A DNA stretch of 64,000 bases from VFMC01 sp040398525 (GCA_040398525.1 JBBATY010000017.1:1-64000), one strand, 5' to 3'. Counted from the stretch's first letter, positions 1 to 6,622 are shown. Numbers and translations: made by a program. The notes: generated by a model not told the origin, from the sequence alone.

Positions 1-1
1 G

Positions 2-781
2 CCCTACCTCTACGCCTCCGGCAACCCCACCACCCTCTCCGACCCCACCGGGCTGATGGCACTACCGGGTGGGGAGTGGCTGTGCGAGGGCGGCGGCGTG
101 CAGGGCTGCGGCAGCCATGCGGTCAAAGACCGGGTCTACAACGCGAAGAAGAACCTGTGGGACGACCTCCACGGTCGCGCTCGCACCCCCGGAGTGATCG
201 GAAGCGGATGCCACATCGGCACCGACAGCCAAGGGCGGTGCAAGCAGATGTCAGGGCTTCGCCCGATCAGCACCCTGACAGACCTGTTCTTCGATCCCGA
301 CGCCTGCCGAGGCTTCAGCTGGAGCTGCGTCATCGAGATCGCAGGCATCATTCCCTACGGCAAGATACTCAAGGTCGGCAAGCTCTCCACCACCCTCACC
401 AAGACCACCGACCGACTCAGCGACGCCGCCGACACCGCACACGACATCAACAAAGCCACAAACACAGTTCGATCGACGTCCATAGTCGACGATGTCATTG
501 CCGAGACGCAGTCCGGCGCTCGGAACTTGACGAGCCGCTACACGCTGACAGCTGATGAGGCGCTGACGGCAGGCGAGCGCTGGGTCGGTTCGGGGTACAC
601 GGAGATCGGAAAGCCAGGCAGCGGCGTTTTCCGGAGTGCCGACGGGACACGTCAGTTCCGGATCGACAACGGTTCCATCACGGGTGCCCACTCGCCGGGT
701 GTCCCACACGTGCACCTTGAGACGATCGCGCCTGGCCCCAAAGTCCCGGTTGTCAACAACCACATCCCGATCGCCGGATGA
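2..781 (+). CDS. Rhs/YD-repeat polymorphic toxin, 3' end with C-terminal toxin domain (5' part outside window)
   Basis: The frame is open from the left edge, so only the last 259 residues are visible. The first residues read YLYASGNPTTLSDPTGL, the signature that closes the Rhs core in polymorphic toxins; what follows is normally the variable toxin tip. A hydrophobic segment (about residues 108-120) and a helical linker lead to ATNT at about residues 152-155, then a tip of about 100 residues with WVGSGYTEIGKPGSGVF, a PHVHLE motif and a NNHIPI end. I do not recognise the tip family with certainty; conserved His residues suggest a nuclease. Rhs proteins are surface or secreted toxins acting in contact competition. 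The stop overlaps the start of the next gene by 4 bp (ATGA), as expected for a toxin and its immunity gene. Confidence 0.85.
   Translation, partial: PYLYASGNPTTLSDPTGLMALPGGEWLCEGGGVQGCGSHAVKDRVYNAKKNLWDDLHGRARTPGVIGSGCHIGTDSQGRCKQMSGLRPISTLTDLFFDPDACRGFSWSCVIEIAGIIPYGKILKVGKLSTTLTKTTDRLSDAADTAHDINKATNTVRSTSIVDDVIAETQSGARNLTSRYTLTADEALTAGERWVGSGYTEIGKPGSGVFRSADGTRQFRIDNGSITGAHSPGVPHVHLETIAPGPKVPVVNNHIPIAG
455..465 (+). repeat. Core/toxin junction copy of the GCCACAAACAC element
   Basis: GCCACAAACAC encodes A-T-N-T in the Rhs frame, exactly at the change from core/linker to toxin tip. The same 11 bases, read in the same frame, occur in four of the five downstream cassettes. The flanking inverted-repeat arms of the cassette copies are not preserved here. 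Confidence 0.6.
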
Positions 782-1017
782 CGCCGATGAACGACATCCG
801 AGTCGGCGTCCTGGGCGAGATCCTGACTGGCACCGAAGCCGGCAGGTACGTCGAAATCGTCGACGATGCCGAGAACACCGGCGGCTACCTCATCGTCACC
901 TACGCCGACGCATTGCGCTCGCCCGAGGTCTACGACGCCTGGGTCGAGTCGGTAGTCGACGTGGAGCTGTACTTCGAGGACGCCGCGTGGAGCGTGCGAT
1001 GGACCGACTGCTCCTAG
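778..1017 (+). CDS. Probable immunity protein for the Rhs toxin tip
   Basis: This 79-residue, acidic, soluble protein starts with an ATG overlapping the toxin stop codon by 4 bp. It has no signal peptide or membrane segment, as expected of a cytosolic antidote. I recognise no family: the sequence runs from IRVGVLGEILTGTEAGRYVEIVDD to a YDAWVESVVDVELYFEDA segment. The immunity role is inferred from position, size, acidity and translational coupling. Its last 19 bp overlap the start of the next toxin gene, so translation through the whole island is probably coupled. Confidence 0.7.
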   Translation: MTPMNDIRVGVLGEILTGTEAGRYVEIVDDAENTGGYLIVTYADALRSPEVYDAWVESVVDVELYFEDAAWSVRWTDCS

Positions 1018-1703
1018 CCAGAGCCCGCTACGTGGTAGCGATCGCCGCGCTCGTGGCTGGCTTCTTCGTCTTCGGGTTGGCCGCGCAGGCCCCGGCTGCG
1101 GCTGCCAGTGGTCCTGTCGATGGCTCGATCACGCCAGCCGCCGGTTCGCTTCTCACTGCTCCTGCAACGGCCGACACGGGCCGGATCCACGTGTACGACG
1201 CGTTGGTCATCGCGCGCGTCTGCGTTCGAGCGGTCGGCACTGTCGACCTCGCCCCGGCCGTGCTCGGCGACCTGTGGGAGGGTTCTGCGTCGTGTTTCGG
1301 CGAGGGCAGTGGCATCTCTACGACCTCCTCCGGCTCGTTCGTTGCCACAGAAGCGGCAAGCCTGGCCGACGAGGGATTCATCAACCCATCGTCTATTCGG
1401 TTCTCGCAGAACTCGGTGAGTCCGAACTTCTCGGCCGGTGGCTCGATTGACGACCTGGCTGCGGGCCTCCGCAACGGATCGGTATCGCCGGCAGATGTGC
1501 CGCAGATCCGAATCTTCGAGAGCAATGGTCAGTGGATGACCCTCGACAACCGACGCCTCGTCGCCTTCCAACAGGCAGGTGTCGACGTCCCCTACCGACT
1601 GGCCACTGCGGAGGAGATCGCAGCGCAGGCTTGGAAGGTCACTACGACGAATGGCGGCACATCCATCACGATCCGAGGAGGTGGCGGCTCATGGCCCCGC
1701 TAG
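999..1703 (+). CDS. Cassette A: secreted ParB-like nuclease toxin (orphan polymorphic toxin)
   Basis: The protein has 234 residues. The ATG at 999 is chosen because it is followed by a Sec-type signal (MDRLLLARAR, a hydrophobic stretch to about residue 30, then an Ala-rich cleavage region). Next comes a linker shared by all five cassettes (YDALVIAR, then GSAS, then TTSSGSFVATEAA near residue 115). Residues 120-234 form the toxin: FSQNSVSPNF, DVPQIRIFES, TLDNRRLVAFQQAGV, then WKVTTTNGGTSITIRG. TLDNRRLxAFxxAG after a DVPxIRI strand is typical of ParB-like nuclease toxin tips of Rhs/CDI proteins. The next gene starts inside its last codons. Expected role: an exported nuclease killing neighbours. 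Family assignment is from motif memory. Confidence 0.7.
   Translation: MDRLLLARARYVVAIAALVAGFFVFGLAAQAPAAAASGPVDGSITPAAGSLLTAPATADTGRIHVYDALVIARVCVRAVGTVDLAPAVLGDLWEGSASCFGEGSGISTTSSGSFVATEAASLADEGFINPSSIRFSQNSVSPNFSAGGSIDDLAAGLRNGSVSPADVPQIRIFESNGQWMTLDNRRLVAFQQAGVDVPYRLATAEEIAAQAWKVTTTNGGTSITIRGGGGSWPR
1342..1359 (+). repeat. Junction element, cassette A (TTGCC-N8-GGCAA)
   Basis: TTGCCACAGAAGCGGCAA marks the linker/toxin boundary of cassette A. The spacer differs from the other copies (ACAGAAGC instead of ACAAACAC) but both 5-bp arms are intact, which suggests that the arms matter. Confidence 0.55.
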
Positions 1704-1942
1704 ATCCATCCACTGTTTCCAACCGGGAGGAACTGAGCGACTTCCTGAGCGAGCTTGCTCGGCGCATCGACGCGGGCGGCATCGACCTGGAGAACCCGTC
1801 CACCTCCCGCTACGTCGACGCCGCAGCGGGCTGGACTGCCGACCTCGAGGGGTTCTTCGTGAACCGAGGCGAGCCGGTGCCTGAGGTGCCCAGTTGGTCA
1901 CTGGTGGCTTCGATCTTTCTTGCGGCGACGGTCTACGAGTAG
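1691..1942 (+). CDS. Cassette A immunity protein, DUF7660-like
   Basis: This 83-residue protein starts at an ATG inside the end of the toxin gene (13-bp overlap), behind a strong GAGGAGGTG ribosome site at about 1676. It reads NREELSDFLSELARRI, then a WTADLEGFFVNRGEPVPE segment and an ending SIFLAATVYE. That layout (REEL...DL...ENPS..RYxxAxxxWxxDxxxxxxNRGEPVP...ILLAxxxYE) matches small DUF7660-type proteins often encoded beside polymorphic toxins. It is cytosolic, with no membrane segment. Cognate to the ParB-like toxin: the same pair recurs as cassette C, which strengthens the pairing. Confidence 0.75.
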   Translation: MAPLDPSTVSNREELSDFLSELARRIDAGGIDLENPSTSRYVDAAAGWTADLEGFFVNRGEPVPEVPSWSLVASIFLAATVYE

Positions 1943-1947
1943 GTGCG

Positions 1948-2490
1948 ATGCGCACGTTCTTGCGGGTCTTCGTCGTTGCGCTGACAACTCTGATTGCAGG
2001 CGCGATCACCGGTACGACGAGCGTCGGCGCAGCGACCTTAACCTACGACGTCGCCTTCGTCGCGCGCGTCGACATCCGTGAGATCAACGCCGGCGGGCTT
2101 CCGACAGCCCTGCTCAGCGGCTCGTGTGAGCGATCTGCCTCACCTTCCACGGAGGTTCATGGCACGGCTACGACCCCCTTTCGCTCGTTCATTGCCACAA
2201 ACACGGCAACTCGAATCGGTGATGATGTCGTAGCCGCCGGTGATGACGCCTTCACGCACAGCTACAGCTATCACCCACGACTTCGCGAGCGTGGCCTTCA
2301 GGATCCTGTCGGTCACAACTTCCCCTACTCGTACGACGACGTGATTCTGAGATCCGCACCGGTCACACAAGCCGATGGCTCCCTGTTGTACCGGGTGCCG
2401 GGCTCGATCAACGGCAAAGATGGGTTCTTCGAGATCGCTGTCAACCCGACCACCCAGACGATCTTCCACCGAACGTTCGTGGGCGGCTGA
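1948..2490 (+). CDS. Cassette B: secreted toxin, probable RNase-type tip
   Basis: The 180-residue protein begins MRTFLRVFVVAL, a signal sequence ending near TSVGAA, then the shared linker (TYDVAFVARVDIREI...GSCERSASPS...TTPFRSFIATNTA, to about residue 86). The toxin domain (about 87-180) reads HSYSYHPRLRERGLQDPVGHNF, DGSLLYRVPGSINGKDGFFEIAVNP and ends IFHRTFVGG. The (N)GKxGxFEIxVNP...IxHRxF ending resembles ribonuclease tips of the barnase/EndoU/ColicinE5/RelE-like group seen in CDI and Rhs toxins; this is a tentative assignment. The ATG at 1948 is 5 bp after the previous stop. Its stop overlaps the next start (TGATG). Confidence 0.65.
   Translation: MRTFLRVFVVALTTLIAGAITGTTSVGAATLTYDVAFVARVDIREINAGGLPTALLSGSCERSASPSTEVHGTATTPFRSFIATNTATRIGDDVVAAGDDAFTHSYSYHPRLRERGLQDPVGHNFPYSYDDVILRSAPVTQADGSLLYRVPGSINGKDGFFEIAVNPTTQTIFHRTFVGG
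2192..2209 (+). repeat. Junction element, cassette B
   Basis: TTGCCACAAACACGGCAA, a perfect 5-bp inverted repeat around ACAAACAC, at the linker/toxin boundary of cassette B. The next 25 bases (CTCGAATCGGTGATGATGTC) partly resemble the Rhs gene just after its own junction. Confidence 0.6.
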
Positions 2491-2822
2491 TGCGGTACCT
2501 AACGGTTGTTGCCGACTACACCCAATCCCCCCTTCGCGATGACTACATCGGCACGGTTGTCCCGGAGGAAATCGGCTTGTCGTGGGAGCTCGGTGCTCGG
2601 CTTCGTGATTGGAACGATCGCTATCGAGCGATCATCCCTCTCGACCCTGCCGACCGGATGTCTGCACCGGCGTCGGCGCTGATCGACGTTCTCGACGATG
2701 AAGGTCTAAACCTGGCCGACGCGATCGGCTCCGCCCTTGAGGACGTCAAGGTCCGCTACTACAGCGAAGGCCGCCTTCGGTACCTTGCAGTGGATGGCGG
2801 AAAGCACGCTGAGGACGAGTAG
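2490..2822 (+). CDS. Cassette B probable immunity protein
   Basis: A 110-residue acidic soluble protein whose ATG overlaps the toxin B stop by 1 bp. It begins MRYLTVVADYTQSPLRDDYIGTV, followed by a helical region (LGARLRDWNDRYRAIIPLD) and an ending VKVRYYSEGRLRYLAVDGG. I do not recognise the family. The immunity role rests on position and size. The following toxin gene starts at a GTG overlapping its TAG stop. Confidence 0.6.
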   Translation: MRYLTVVADYTQSPLRDDYIGTVVPEEIGLSWELGARLRDWNDRYRAIIPLDPADRMSAPASALIDVLDDEGLNLADAIGSALEDVKVRYYSEGRLRYLAVDGGKHAEDE

Positions 2823-3505
2823 TGCGTCGTCTACTCGCAATTCTCGCAGTGCTCTGGATCACGTTGTTCGCCTCGACACAGGTCGTTCACGCAGGCGCCC
2901 ACACCTACGACACGTCGGGCATCGAGCGCGTTGGCGTTCAACAGGTCAAAGCCGTCGGTGTGGGTACGACGACCGCCGGAGCGGTCATCCACACCTACGA
3001 CGTCCGGACGATCGCGCGCGTCGACGTTCATGGGTTGGGAGCCGTCGAGGCCAATCGGGCGCAGGCCAGCGGCTCGCGGGAGGGTTCTGCCTCGTGTCCG
3101 CGTCAGGCGCACGGCATATCTGTGACGACTTCCGTTGTGTGTGTTGCCACAAACACGGCAGGTTTGGCCGACGAGGGATTCATCAGCCCGTCGTCTGTTC
3201 GGTTCTCTCAGAACTCGGTCAGTCCGAACTTCTCGGCTGGCGGCTCGATTGACGACTTGGCTGTGGGGCTGCGCAACGGCTCAATAGCGCCGGGAGATGT
3301 GCCGCAGATCCGGATCTTCGAGAGCGATGGTCAGTGGATGACCCTCGACAACCGGCGCCTCGTTGCCTTTCAACAGGCAGGTGTCGACGTCCCCTACAGG
3401 CTGGCTACAGCGGAGGAGATCGCGGCGCAGGCCTGGAAGGTCACTACGACGAATGGCGGCACATCCATCACGATTCGAGGAGGTGGCGGCTCATGGCCCC
3501 GCTAG
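2822..3505 (+). CDS. Cassette C: secreted ParB-like nuclease toxin, near copy of cassette A
   Basis: The 227-residue protein starts at a GTG overlapping the preceding stop. Residues 1-25 (MRRLLAILAVLWITLF, ending VVHA) are a signal sequence unrelated to that of cassette A. The linker contains the HTYD...V motif twice, at about 2900 and 2993, an internal duplication. From VATNTAG (about residue 108) the toxin is almost identical to cassette A: FSQNSVSPNF, TLDNRRLVAFQQAGV, SITIRGGGGSWPR. Because toxin and immunity match cassette A but signal and upstream linker do not, the unit looks assembled by recombination within the linker. Confidence 0.7.
   Translation: MRRLLAILAVLWITLFASTQVVHAGAHTYDTSGIERVGVQQVKAVGVGTTTAGAVIHTYDVRTIARVDVHGLGAVEANRAQASGSREGSASCPRQAHGISVTTSVVCVATNTAGLADEGFISPSSVRFSQNSVSPNFSAGGSIDDLAVGLRNGSIAPGDVPQIRIFESDGQWMTLDNRRLVAFQQAGVDVPYRLATAEEIAAQAWKVTTTNGGTSITIRGGGGSWPR
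3144..3161 (+). repeat. Junction element, cassette C
   Basis: TTGCCACAAACACGGCAG at the linker/toxin boundary; one mismatch in the right arm (final A to G). Confidence 0.55.
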
Positions 3506-3744
3506 ACCCATCAACCGTTAGCAGCCGGGAAGAACTGAGCAATTTCTTGAGCGACCTTGCTCGGCGCATCGACGCGGGCGGCATCGATCTGGAGAACCCG
3601 TCCACCTCCCGCTACATCGGTGCCGCGGCCGGCTGGACCGCCGACCTCGAAGGGTTCTTCATGAACCGAGGCGAGCCCGTGCCCGAGGTGCCCAGCTGGT
3701 CACTTGTGGCTTCGATCTTCCTTGCGGCGACGGTCTACGAGTAG
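3493..3744 (+). CDS. Cassette C immunity protein, DUF7660-like
   Basis: An 83-residue near copy of the cassette A immunity protein: differences include NREELSDFLSEL versus SREELSNFLSDL and RYVDAAAG versus RYIGAAAG. The same ribosome site and overlap with the toxin gene are kept. It lacks a signal peptide. The differences could reflect relaxed redundancy or matching to the slightly different toxin copy; the sequence alone cannot decide. Confidence 0.75.
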   Translation: MAPLDPSTVSSREELSNFLSDLARRIDAGGIDLENPSTSRYIGAAAGWTADLEGFFMNRGEPVPEVPSWSLVASIFLAATVYE

Positions 3745-3749
3745 GCGCG

Positions 3750-4346
3750 ATGCGCACGTTGCTGCGGCTCCTCGTTATTGCGCTGGCAGCTCTGGCTGCG
3801 AGCGCGATCACCGGTACGACGAGCGTCGGCGCAGCGTCCTTCACCTACGACGCGCCATCCATTGCGCGCGTTCACGCTCACGTATTCGCGAGCGCCTTGG
3901 CTGGCCCGGCGCAGCTGACGTGCGCGAGGGAGCGGTCTACCTTGCCCTCCGTCCAGCCCAAGGGCACGTCTACGACCCCGCCTGCCGTCATTGTTGCCAC
4001 AAACACGGCAATCGGGTTCACCGATGATGCGGTCGGCAGCGCATACCAGGGCATGCGATCGGGCGGCGGTCACGCGATGCGCCACCTCATCGATGAGGGG
4101 CTCATTCCTAACTCGGGAAGCCTCGCGTCCCGGGCAAGCACCTTCCAGGACTTGACCTCTCCGATCCTCACAAATCCATCGGCGACGTTCAACTGGCGGC
4201 TGGGCGATACCGCTACGAGAGCGTTCGCTGGCCAAGCGGGCGGACGTCAAGTCGTCGTGTTCGTGGCCACGGAAGGCCCATATCAAGGGCGTGTCATCTC
4301 GGCTGTCGTCCCAGATGCCAGCCAGGTCGCTCAGTGGGGCCTGTGA
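3750..4346 (+). CDS. Cassette D: secreted toxin, probable nuclease tip
   Basis: A 198-residue protein. The signal sequence (MRTLLRLLVIALAAL, then TGTTSVGAAS) is a close copy of that of cassette B. The linker (FTYDAPSIARVH...TTPPAVIVATNTA) ends near residue 87. The toxin domain reads GGGHAMRHLIDEGLIPN, then a FNWRLGDTATRAFAG segment, VVVFVATEGPYQGRVISAVVPD and a final AQWGL. The GHAxRHL start and a strand-rich end resemble RNase-type polymorphic toxin tips, but I cannot name the family firmly. The TGA stop overlaps the next ATG by 1 bp. Confidence 0.65.
   Translation: MRTLLRLLVIALAALAASAITGTTSVGAASFTYDAPSIARVHAHVFASALAGPAQLTCARERSTLPSVQPKGTSTTPPAVIVATNTAIGFTDDAVGSAYQGMRSGGGHAMRHLIDEGLIPNSGSLASRASTFQDLTSPILTNPSATFNWRLGDTATRAFAGQAGGRQVVVFVATEGPYQGRVISAVVPDASQVAQWGL
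3994..4011 (+). repeat. Junction element, cassette D
   Basis: TTGCCACAAACACGGCAA, perfect inverted repeat, identical to the copies in cassettes B and E. Confidence 0.6.
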
Positions 4347-4798
4347 TGCAACGACTCCGAGCGGCGCTGGCTTGGTCGGGAACCGACGTGACCCTGTCGA
4401 TGTTCGTCGCGACTCCTCAGTCGGCTATTCCGCCGCTCGATCTCAGCAGCGGCCGCGCACCCACTCAGGTCAGGTCGTACAAGCTTGACGACGACGCCGG
4501 CATTCTCCGAGGCCGGCATCTATACGAGTACGACTTGGTCTGGACGGACTTTCCCCCCGACCTGGAAACGCTCATCAGCGATTGCCTCGTCTCCGCCTTG
4601 TCGCGAGGTGCGGACATCGCTTGGTTCGGCTTCGAAGGGTCATTCGACTTCGAGTACCTGCTTCATCCAGACATCGCCAGCCAGGTTTATGCCGTCGGTG
4701 CTGGCGAGGCCGTTCGGATCGCCCTAGAAGACGACTACCGGGCCTCCGAGGACTGGGCCCGCTTACTGGCGGGGTTGAGGGAGTACGTGCTGGGATGA
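4346..4798 (+). CDS. Cassette D probable immunity protein
   Basis: A 150-residue soluble protein starting at the ATG that overlaps the toxin D stop. Features: MQRLRAALAWSGTDVTLSMF, a YDLVWTDFPPDLETLISDC helix and ADIAWFGFEGSFDFEYLLHP. No family recognised. The immunity assignment comes from its position between toxins D and E and from coupling at both ends; its stop overlaps the ATG of toxin E by 4 bp. Confidence 0.6.
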   Translation: MQRLRAALAWSGTDVTLSMFVATPQSAIPPLDLSSGRAPTQVRSYKLDDDAGILRGRHLYEYDLVWTDFPPDLETLISDCLVSALSRGADIAWFGFEGSFDFEYLLHPDIASQVYAVGAGEAVRIALEDDYRASEDWARLLAGLREYVLG

Positions 4799-5457
4799 CG
4801 CGTCGCGCCCTCACTGTCCTCGTAGTCCTGGTCGGGATTGTCGTCTGGTCAAGCGGACCGTCCTTCGCGTCGGCCCCGGCCGCATTCGGGTACGACGACA
4901 TTGAACTCGTGGCCGACCCGGCAAGGCTCCTCGCACTCCCGACTACGACCGGCGTAGCTCAGGTCGCCCATGCCTACGACGTATCGACCGTTGCGAGCGT
5001 TGACGATCGAACGTCTGCTGCCGCGGAGACGGCCTCGGCCCTGCTCAACGGCGTCCGAGACGAGTCTGTGTCGTTACCGATCTATGACCCGGGACCATCT
5101 ACGACCTCTTCTCGCTCTGTTGTTGCCACAAACACGGCAAATGACGTCCTTCGGTTCGGTACGAAGGACTCGTGGGGCAATCTCAACACCCTCGACGACC
5201 ACTTCGCCCGGCACGGCGCCGACTTCGGAGCGACCTCCGCGGATGACTACGCACGGCAAGCCTTCGAGTTTCTCCAACAGCCAGGAACTCTGACGAAGAT
5301 CGACCCGAAGACTGGCGTCATCCGCGTCTACGACCCGGCGACCGAGGCGTTCGGCGCCTACAACCCGACGGGGACGACGCGCACGTTCTACATACCCGAT
5401 CCGGCCAAACACGGGTACCCGACGAATCTCGACTACTGGAACGCGCAACCGGGATGA
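4795..5457 (+). CDS. Cassette E: secreted RNase-type toxin (HFxxHG...YDPxTxxFG...YWxxQ family)
   Basis: A 220-residue protein with an ATG at 4795 (ATGA overlap), a signal sequence (MTRRALTVLVVLVGIVVW...SFASA), an extra spacer, then the shared linker (HAYDVSTVASV...TTSSRSVVATNTA, to about residue 115). The toxin reads LDDHFARHGADFG, SADDYARQAFEFLQQ, VIRVYDPATEAFGAYNP, then TFYIPDP and a final YWNAQPG. HFxxHGxxFG, YDPxTxxFG and TFYxPDxxxxYW are shared with a widespread group of CDI/Rhs/LXG toxin tips and phage proteins related to the barnase/EndoU/ColicinE5/RelE fold. Likely an RNase; the target is unknown. Confidence 0.75.
   Translation: MTRRALTVLVVLVGIVVWSSGPSFASAPAAFGYDDIELVADPARLLALPTTTGVAQVAHAYDVSTVASVDDRTSAAAETASALLNGVRDESVSLPIYDPGPSTTSSRSVVATNTANDVLRFGTKDSWGNLNTLDDHFARHGADFGATSADDYARQAFEFLQQPGTLTKIDPKTGVIRVYDPATEAFGAYNPTGTTRTFYIPDPAKHGYPTNLDYWNAQPG
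5123..5140 (+). repeat. Junction element, cassette E
   Basis: TTGCCACAAACACGGCAA, perfect inverted repeat at the linker/toxin boundary of the last cassette. Confidence 0.6.
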
Positions 5458-5729
5458 GCGACTGCGAGACCTTTCTTTGCCCTGTGTGCGGGTACGACCA
5501 GTTGGATGAGCCGCCGTGGTACGACGACTCGCCTTCTGATGAGATCTGCCCATCGTGCGGAACTCACTTCGGATTCGACGACGCCGCAGGCGGTAGCGCA
5601 GCGCGACGAGCTGCGACACACCGGGCGCTCCGAGATTCTTGGGTGAGCGACGGATGCCAGTGGTTCTCGGCATCCCGCCGGCCGCCCGATGGATGGGACG
5701 CTGCCGCTCAGCTCGAAGTGTTCTGGTGA
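5454..5729 (+). CDS. Cassette E immunity protein, zinc-ribbon type
   Basis: A 91-residue protein starting at the ATG overlapping the toxin E stop (ATGA). Two Cys pairs, CPVCGY (about residues 9-14) and CPSCGTHFGFDD (about 32-43), should bind a zinc ion. It ends with RDSWVSDG...PPDGWDAAAQL. This CPxCGYxxL...EPPW...EICPSCGxxFGxDD architecture occurs widely as a small cytosolic protein next to polymorphic toxins. It closes the island: the IS3 end begins about 10 bp after its stop, so any further cassettes may have been displaced by the insertion sequences. Confidence 0.75.
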   Translation: MSDCETFLCPVCGYDQLDEPPWYDDSPSDEICPSCGTHFGFDDAAGGSAARRAATHRALRDSWVSDGCQWFSASRRPPDGWDAAAQLEVFW

Positions 5730-5755
5730 GAGGGACCCGATGAGTGGTCCAGGGG

Positions 5756-6577
5756 CTATGCGGCTTGGGGTGGGTTGGTGGTCCGCGTGGCGGCGAACTC
5801 GGCTGGGGTGAGGTCGCCGTGGGCGGTGTGGGGCCGCTGCCAGTTGTAGTCGATGCGCCAGTCCTCGATGATCACGCGGGCCTCGCGAAGGCTGTCGAAC
5901 TGCCACAGGTTGAGCAGCTCGTCACGGAGGCGGCCGTTGAACGACTCGATCCATGCGTTCTGCCATGGTGAGCCGGGATCGATGAACACGCTCGCGGTGT
6001 CGTTGAACCGGCACCAGTCCGCGAGCGCGTGCGCGACGAGCTCGGGCCCGTTGTCCATCCTCAAGAAGGCGGGCGGCCCACCGCGGTCGAGTTTCAGGCG
6101 GTCGAGGATTTCGACGACGTGGTCGGCGTCGATGGAGTGATCGACCTCGATCGCCAGGGCTTCGCGGGTGAACTCGTCGATGATGTTGAGCATCTTGATC
6201 GTGCGCCCGGAGGCGAGGGTGTCGAACTGGAAATCGAGCGCCCACAGGGCGTTGGGGCGGATCGGGCACATTGCCCCGACATGGGTTCCGATGCCGGTGA
6301 GACGCTTCTTGCGTTTCTTCTGCGGGACGCGCAGGCCCTCATCACGCCACAGCCGCCGGATCCGTTTGTCGTTCACCTGCCGGCCCTGACGGCGGGCTTC
6401 CTTGGCGGCGCGTCGCCATCCCCAACGCGGGCGACGCTTCGCGAAATCGCGGAGGAACGCACGCGGCTCGGCCTCCTCGTCGGGGACCGGCGGCGGGGCG
6501 AGACGCTGCGTCGAGCGATGGATCCCGACGACGTTGCAGGCTCGGCGTTCGGACACCCCGAACCGTTCGCGCAGCAC
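5756..6577 (-). CDS. IS3-family transposase OrfB (DDE integrase core)
   Basis: 273 residues of rve-type integrase core. It begins ERFGVSERRACNVVGIHRSTQR (the usual OrfB start region), then HTH_21-like RPRWGWRRAAKEARRQG, first catalytic Asp in ALDFQF, second Asp in RMDNGPEL and Glu in WIESFNGRLRDELL, ending QRPHTAHGDLTPAEF. The frame continues upstream without a stop to about 6607, where IS110 begins; native translation would need -1 frameshifting from orfA, which is now separated by 1.3 kb. Catalytic residues look intact, but expression as OrfAB is no longer possible. Confidence 0.9.
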   Translation of the reverse strand: MLRERFGVSERRACNVVGIHRSTQRLAPPPVPDEEAEPRAFLRDFAKRRPRWGWRRAAKEARRQGRQVNDKRIRRLWRDEGLRVPQKKRKKRLTGIGTHVGAMCPIRPNALWALDFQFDTLASGRTIKMLNIIDEFTREALAIEVDHSIDADHVVEILDRLKLDRGGPPAFLRMDNGPELVAHALADWCRFNDTASVFIDPGSPWQNAWIESFNGRLRDELLNLWQFDSLREARVIIEDWRIDYNWQRPHTAHGDLTPAEFAATRTTNPPQAA

Positions 6578-6622
6578 GCCGACTGCGTTGCGCTTGCGGT
6601 TCGGGGACGCTCCTATGTCCTG

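Larger units (their letters stand above)
1342..2070 (+). repeat. Copy 1 of a 1,802-bp-period tandem duplication
   Basis: From the junction element of cassette A, through its immunity gene, into the signal sequence of cassette B, the DNA matches 3144-3872 at a constant offset of 1,802 bp (checked at 1342/3144, 1691/3493, 1948/3750 and about 2001/3803). Similarity fades after the shared YD...IARV segment, where the toxin domains B and D begin to differ. Confidence 0.8.
3144..3872 (+). repeat. Copy 2 of the 1,802-bp-period tandem duplication
   Basis: Matches 1342-2070: ParB-like toxin domain, DUF7660-like immunity gene and the signal sequence of the next cassette. Copies differ by scattered substitutions, mostly at third codon positions, with the frame kept throughout. 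Confidence 0.8.

Noticed and set aside
2140..5673. Minus-strand frames in the toxin cassettes repeatedly encoding a CRxCGN motif resembling a zinc finger
   Set aside because: They are the reverse complement of the conserved junction element; upstream and downstream sequence is not conserved as protein, and the plus-strand frames have signal peptides and known toxin tips.
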